Positions 34,204 through 35,441 of a stretch of DNA of 35,441 nt are shown here, one piece after another. The stretch's first letter is position 1. Each line of letters starts with the position of its first letter. The notes under the pieces are model-generated. The model was not told the DNA's origin and ran no database searches. It saw only the letters and a list, made by a program, of their open reading frames with translations. A program made the position numbers and the translations under genes. The stretch comes from an uncultured Anaerovibrio sp. (lineage in GTDB: Bacteria; Bacillota; Negativicutes; Selenomonadales; Selenomonadaceae): NCBI GenBank assembly GCA_900768695.1, contig CAAGDY010000426.1, positions 1-35,441 of the forward strand. The letters run 5' to 3'.

Positions 34204-35049
34204 TTACCTCCCCAGCCCGATATTGCAGATGTGATCCCTTGCCTGTGCTTCCTGCGGCCTGAACATGCGGCTGCGGGCCATCAGGCTGTCAAAATCAACC
34301 AGATGCCCGTCAAACTCAGGGCCGTCCACGCAGGCAAACTTCATCTCATCCCCTACCTGCACCCGGCAGCCGCCGCACATGCCGGTGCCGTCCACCATGA
34401 CAGGATTCAGGGAGACAATGGTCTTTATCCCCAGAGGGCGGGTGGCCTCCGCCACGCTGCGCATCATGACGCCGGGGCCGATGGCCGTAACCTGGTCGAT
34501 TTTTTCTCCCCGGTCCACCAGCTGCTGCAGGGCAGTGGTAACAAAGCCCTTTACGCCATAGGAGCCATCGTCGGTGGCAATCAGCACCTCGTCAGAAATG
34601 GCACGCATCTTATCCTCAAAAATCAGGATATCCTTGGTCTTGGCACCCAGGATTGAAATCACCCTGTTGCCTGCCTCGTGCATGGCGCGGGCGATAGGAT
34701 AAACAGGTGCCACGCCGATGCCGCCGCCTACGCAGACAATCGTCCCCATGTTTTCACTGATTTCTGACGGCTGCCCCAGCGGCCCTACAAAATCAAGAAT
34801 CGACTCCCCCTCGTTCTTGCTGGCCAGAAGCTGGGTGGAGGCCCCCACTACCTGAAAAATCAAGGTGATGGTGCCTGCCTCCCGGTCAAAATCCGCAATG
34901 GTCAGAGGAATGCGCTCCCCTTCCTCATTGACCCGCAGCACGATGAACTGCCCTGCTCTCGCCTTTTTGGCAACCCTCGGTGCCTCAATGTCATAGTGAA
35001 AAATTCCGGGCGAAAGCTCCTGCTTCTTCAAAATCCTGAACATCTTCAT
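34204..35049 (-). CDS. NADH-dependent ferredoxin:NADP+ oxidoreductase small subunit NfnS (FNR-like)
   Basis: NAD(H)- and FAD-binding subunit of the bifurcating transhydrogenase. It has 281 residues with the FAD domain RIPLTIADFD, the nucleotide-binding VGGGIGVAPVYPIAR (about 107-121) and a C-terminal [2Fe-2S] site with Asp220, Cys225, Cys228 and Cys240 (VDGTGMCGGC then KFACVDGPEFDG), which is the unusual Asp-containing ligand set of Nfn/Sud small subunits. It lies 31 bp after the metF-like gene and 5 bp before nfnL. Together they link NADH, NADPH and ferredoxin pools. Confidence 0.92.
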   Translation of the reverse strand: MKMFRILKKQELSPGIFHYDIEAPRVAKKARAGQFIVLRVNEEGERIPLTIADFDREAGTITLIFQVVGASTQLLASKNEGESILDFVGPLGQPSEISENMGTIVCVGGGIGVAPVYPIARAMHEAGNRVISILGAKTKDILIFEDKMRAISDEVLIATDDGSYGVKGFVTTALQQLVDRGEKIDQVTAIGPGVMMRSVAEATRPLGIKTIVSLNPVMVDGTGMCGGCRVQVGDEMKFACVDGPEFDGHLVDFDSLMARSRMFRPQEAQARDHICNIGLGR

Positions 35050-35080
35050 ACTCTCCTTTTACATAGACACGGCGGCAGAA

Positions 35081-35441
35081 CTACTCCAGCTTGCTGCCGA
35101 GAATTCCCTCCAGATATGCCTGCAAATTCCCCTTAATAGGCATAAGATAGAGATTGTCGCCTGTAGTTTCAATGAAGCCCTTTACCTTTCGGCCAAAGTA
35201 AATGCTCCACTCCAGAGTCGGTTCAAAGTCCCTTGGGAAAATCACGTTGTTTTTCAATTCCCAGTAACTTTTGGAACGCTCAGAGGCAATAGGTGTAATA
35301 CCCCAATACACATTCTGCCCCTGCAGCATGTCAGCATACATTTCCAGCATCCGCATGTCAAAGAAGGGCTGGGTGAAAAAGCCCACCGCCCCCGCCTGCA
35401 GCTTGCGCTGGATGCGGTACATCTCCTGGCGCATGCTGCCA
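35081..35441 (-). CDS. Methylenetetrahydrofolate reductase-like protein (C-terminal part)
   Basis: The last ~119 codons of a gene whose 5' part lies beyond the window edge. The sequence KLQAGAVGFFTQPFFD followed by YWGITPI and SYWELKN matches the C-terminal half of the MetF TIM barrel (AGADFFQTQ / GIMP region). It would reduce methylene-THF to methyl-THF for methionine synthesis or one-carbon metabolism. It is first of the visible metF-nfnS-nfnL operon. Family call is moderately firm; the FAD and folate sites are not visible. Confidence 0.75.
   Translation of the reverse strand, partial: GSMRQEMYRIQRKLQAGAVGFFTQPFFDMRMLEMYADMLQGQNVYWGITPIASERSKSYWELKNNVIFPRDFEPTLEWSIYFGRKVKGFIETTGDNLYLMPIKGNLQAYLEGILGSKLE

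Overview
The window looks like a chromosomal segment of a diderm, anaerobic Firmicute, most likely Negativicutes (Selenomonas/Anaerovibrio-like). This is an inference. It rests on a two-partner secretion pair, which needs an outer membrane, sitting among Firmicute-style genes (FeoA/FeoB with the FeoB-associated Cys-rich protein, Nfn-type transhydrogenase, Thermotoga-type SAH hydrolase) and on anaerobic metabolism throughout. Most genes lie on the minus strand. The exceptions are bioBDA, a DUF4143 remnant, a LysR regulator and an EamA transporter.

Layout: (1) 1-2621, 5' part of ftsK/spoIIIE. (2) 2923-6318, a three-gene radical-SAM operon of the futalosine menaquinone pathway: two MqnE-like paralogues and MqnC, with a consensus promoter. 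(3) 6738-9489, a compact TpsB/TpsA pair. (4) 9759-12715, bioB-bioD-bioA behind a promoter and a BirA-type operator, followed by a 37-bp tandem duplication of the bioA 3' end and a decapitated DUF4143 ATPase. (5) 14316-16119, a secreted GH9 endoglucanase broken by a +1 frameshift. (6) 16337-18771, feoA-feoB-Cys-rich protein under a Fur-box promoter. (7) 19005-23240, a siroheme sulfite/nitrite reductase with GlcD- and GlcF-like flavin/Fe-S oxidoreductase subunits (both frameshifted). Upstream lie yeiH and a divergent YeiE-like LysR gene, so the whole block reads as a sulfite/organic-acid redox module. (8) 25534-31069, surE, ahcY, mtaD-type deaminase, RNase HI and a secreted class 3 lipase, closely spaced on one strand. 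(9) two identical tRNA-Lys(CTT) genes with a perfect consensus promoter. (10) an EamA exporter. (11) 32786-35441, metF-like (partial), nfnS and nfnL, the electron-bifurcating NADH/ferredoxin:NADP+ transhydrogenase.

Points most worth a second look: the doubled MqnE with altered conserved residues in one copy; a BioB lacking the Cys that normally helps hold the [2Fe-2S] cluster; the sulfite reductase-GlcD-GlcF operon with two candidate palindromic operators; the metF-nfnSL linkage; the SAH deaminase plus SAH hydrolase pair; periodic CCRTAAAA motifs around feoB; and three separate +1 frameshifts within 6 kb, which raise the question of assembly error versus real gene decay. I did not find an unmistakably new system. 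No CRISPR array, insertion sequence, phage or rRNA gene is visible.
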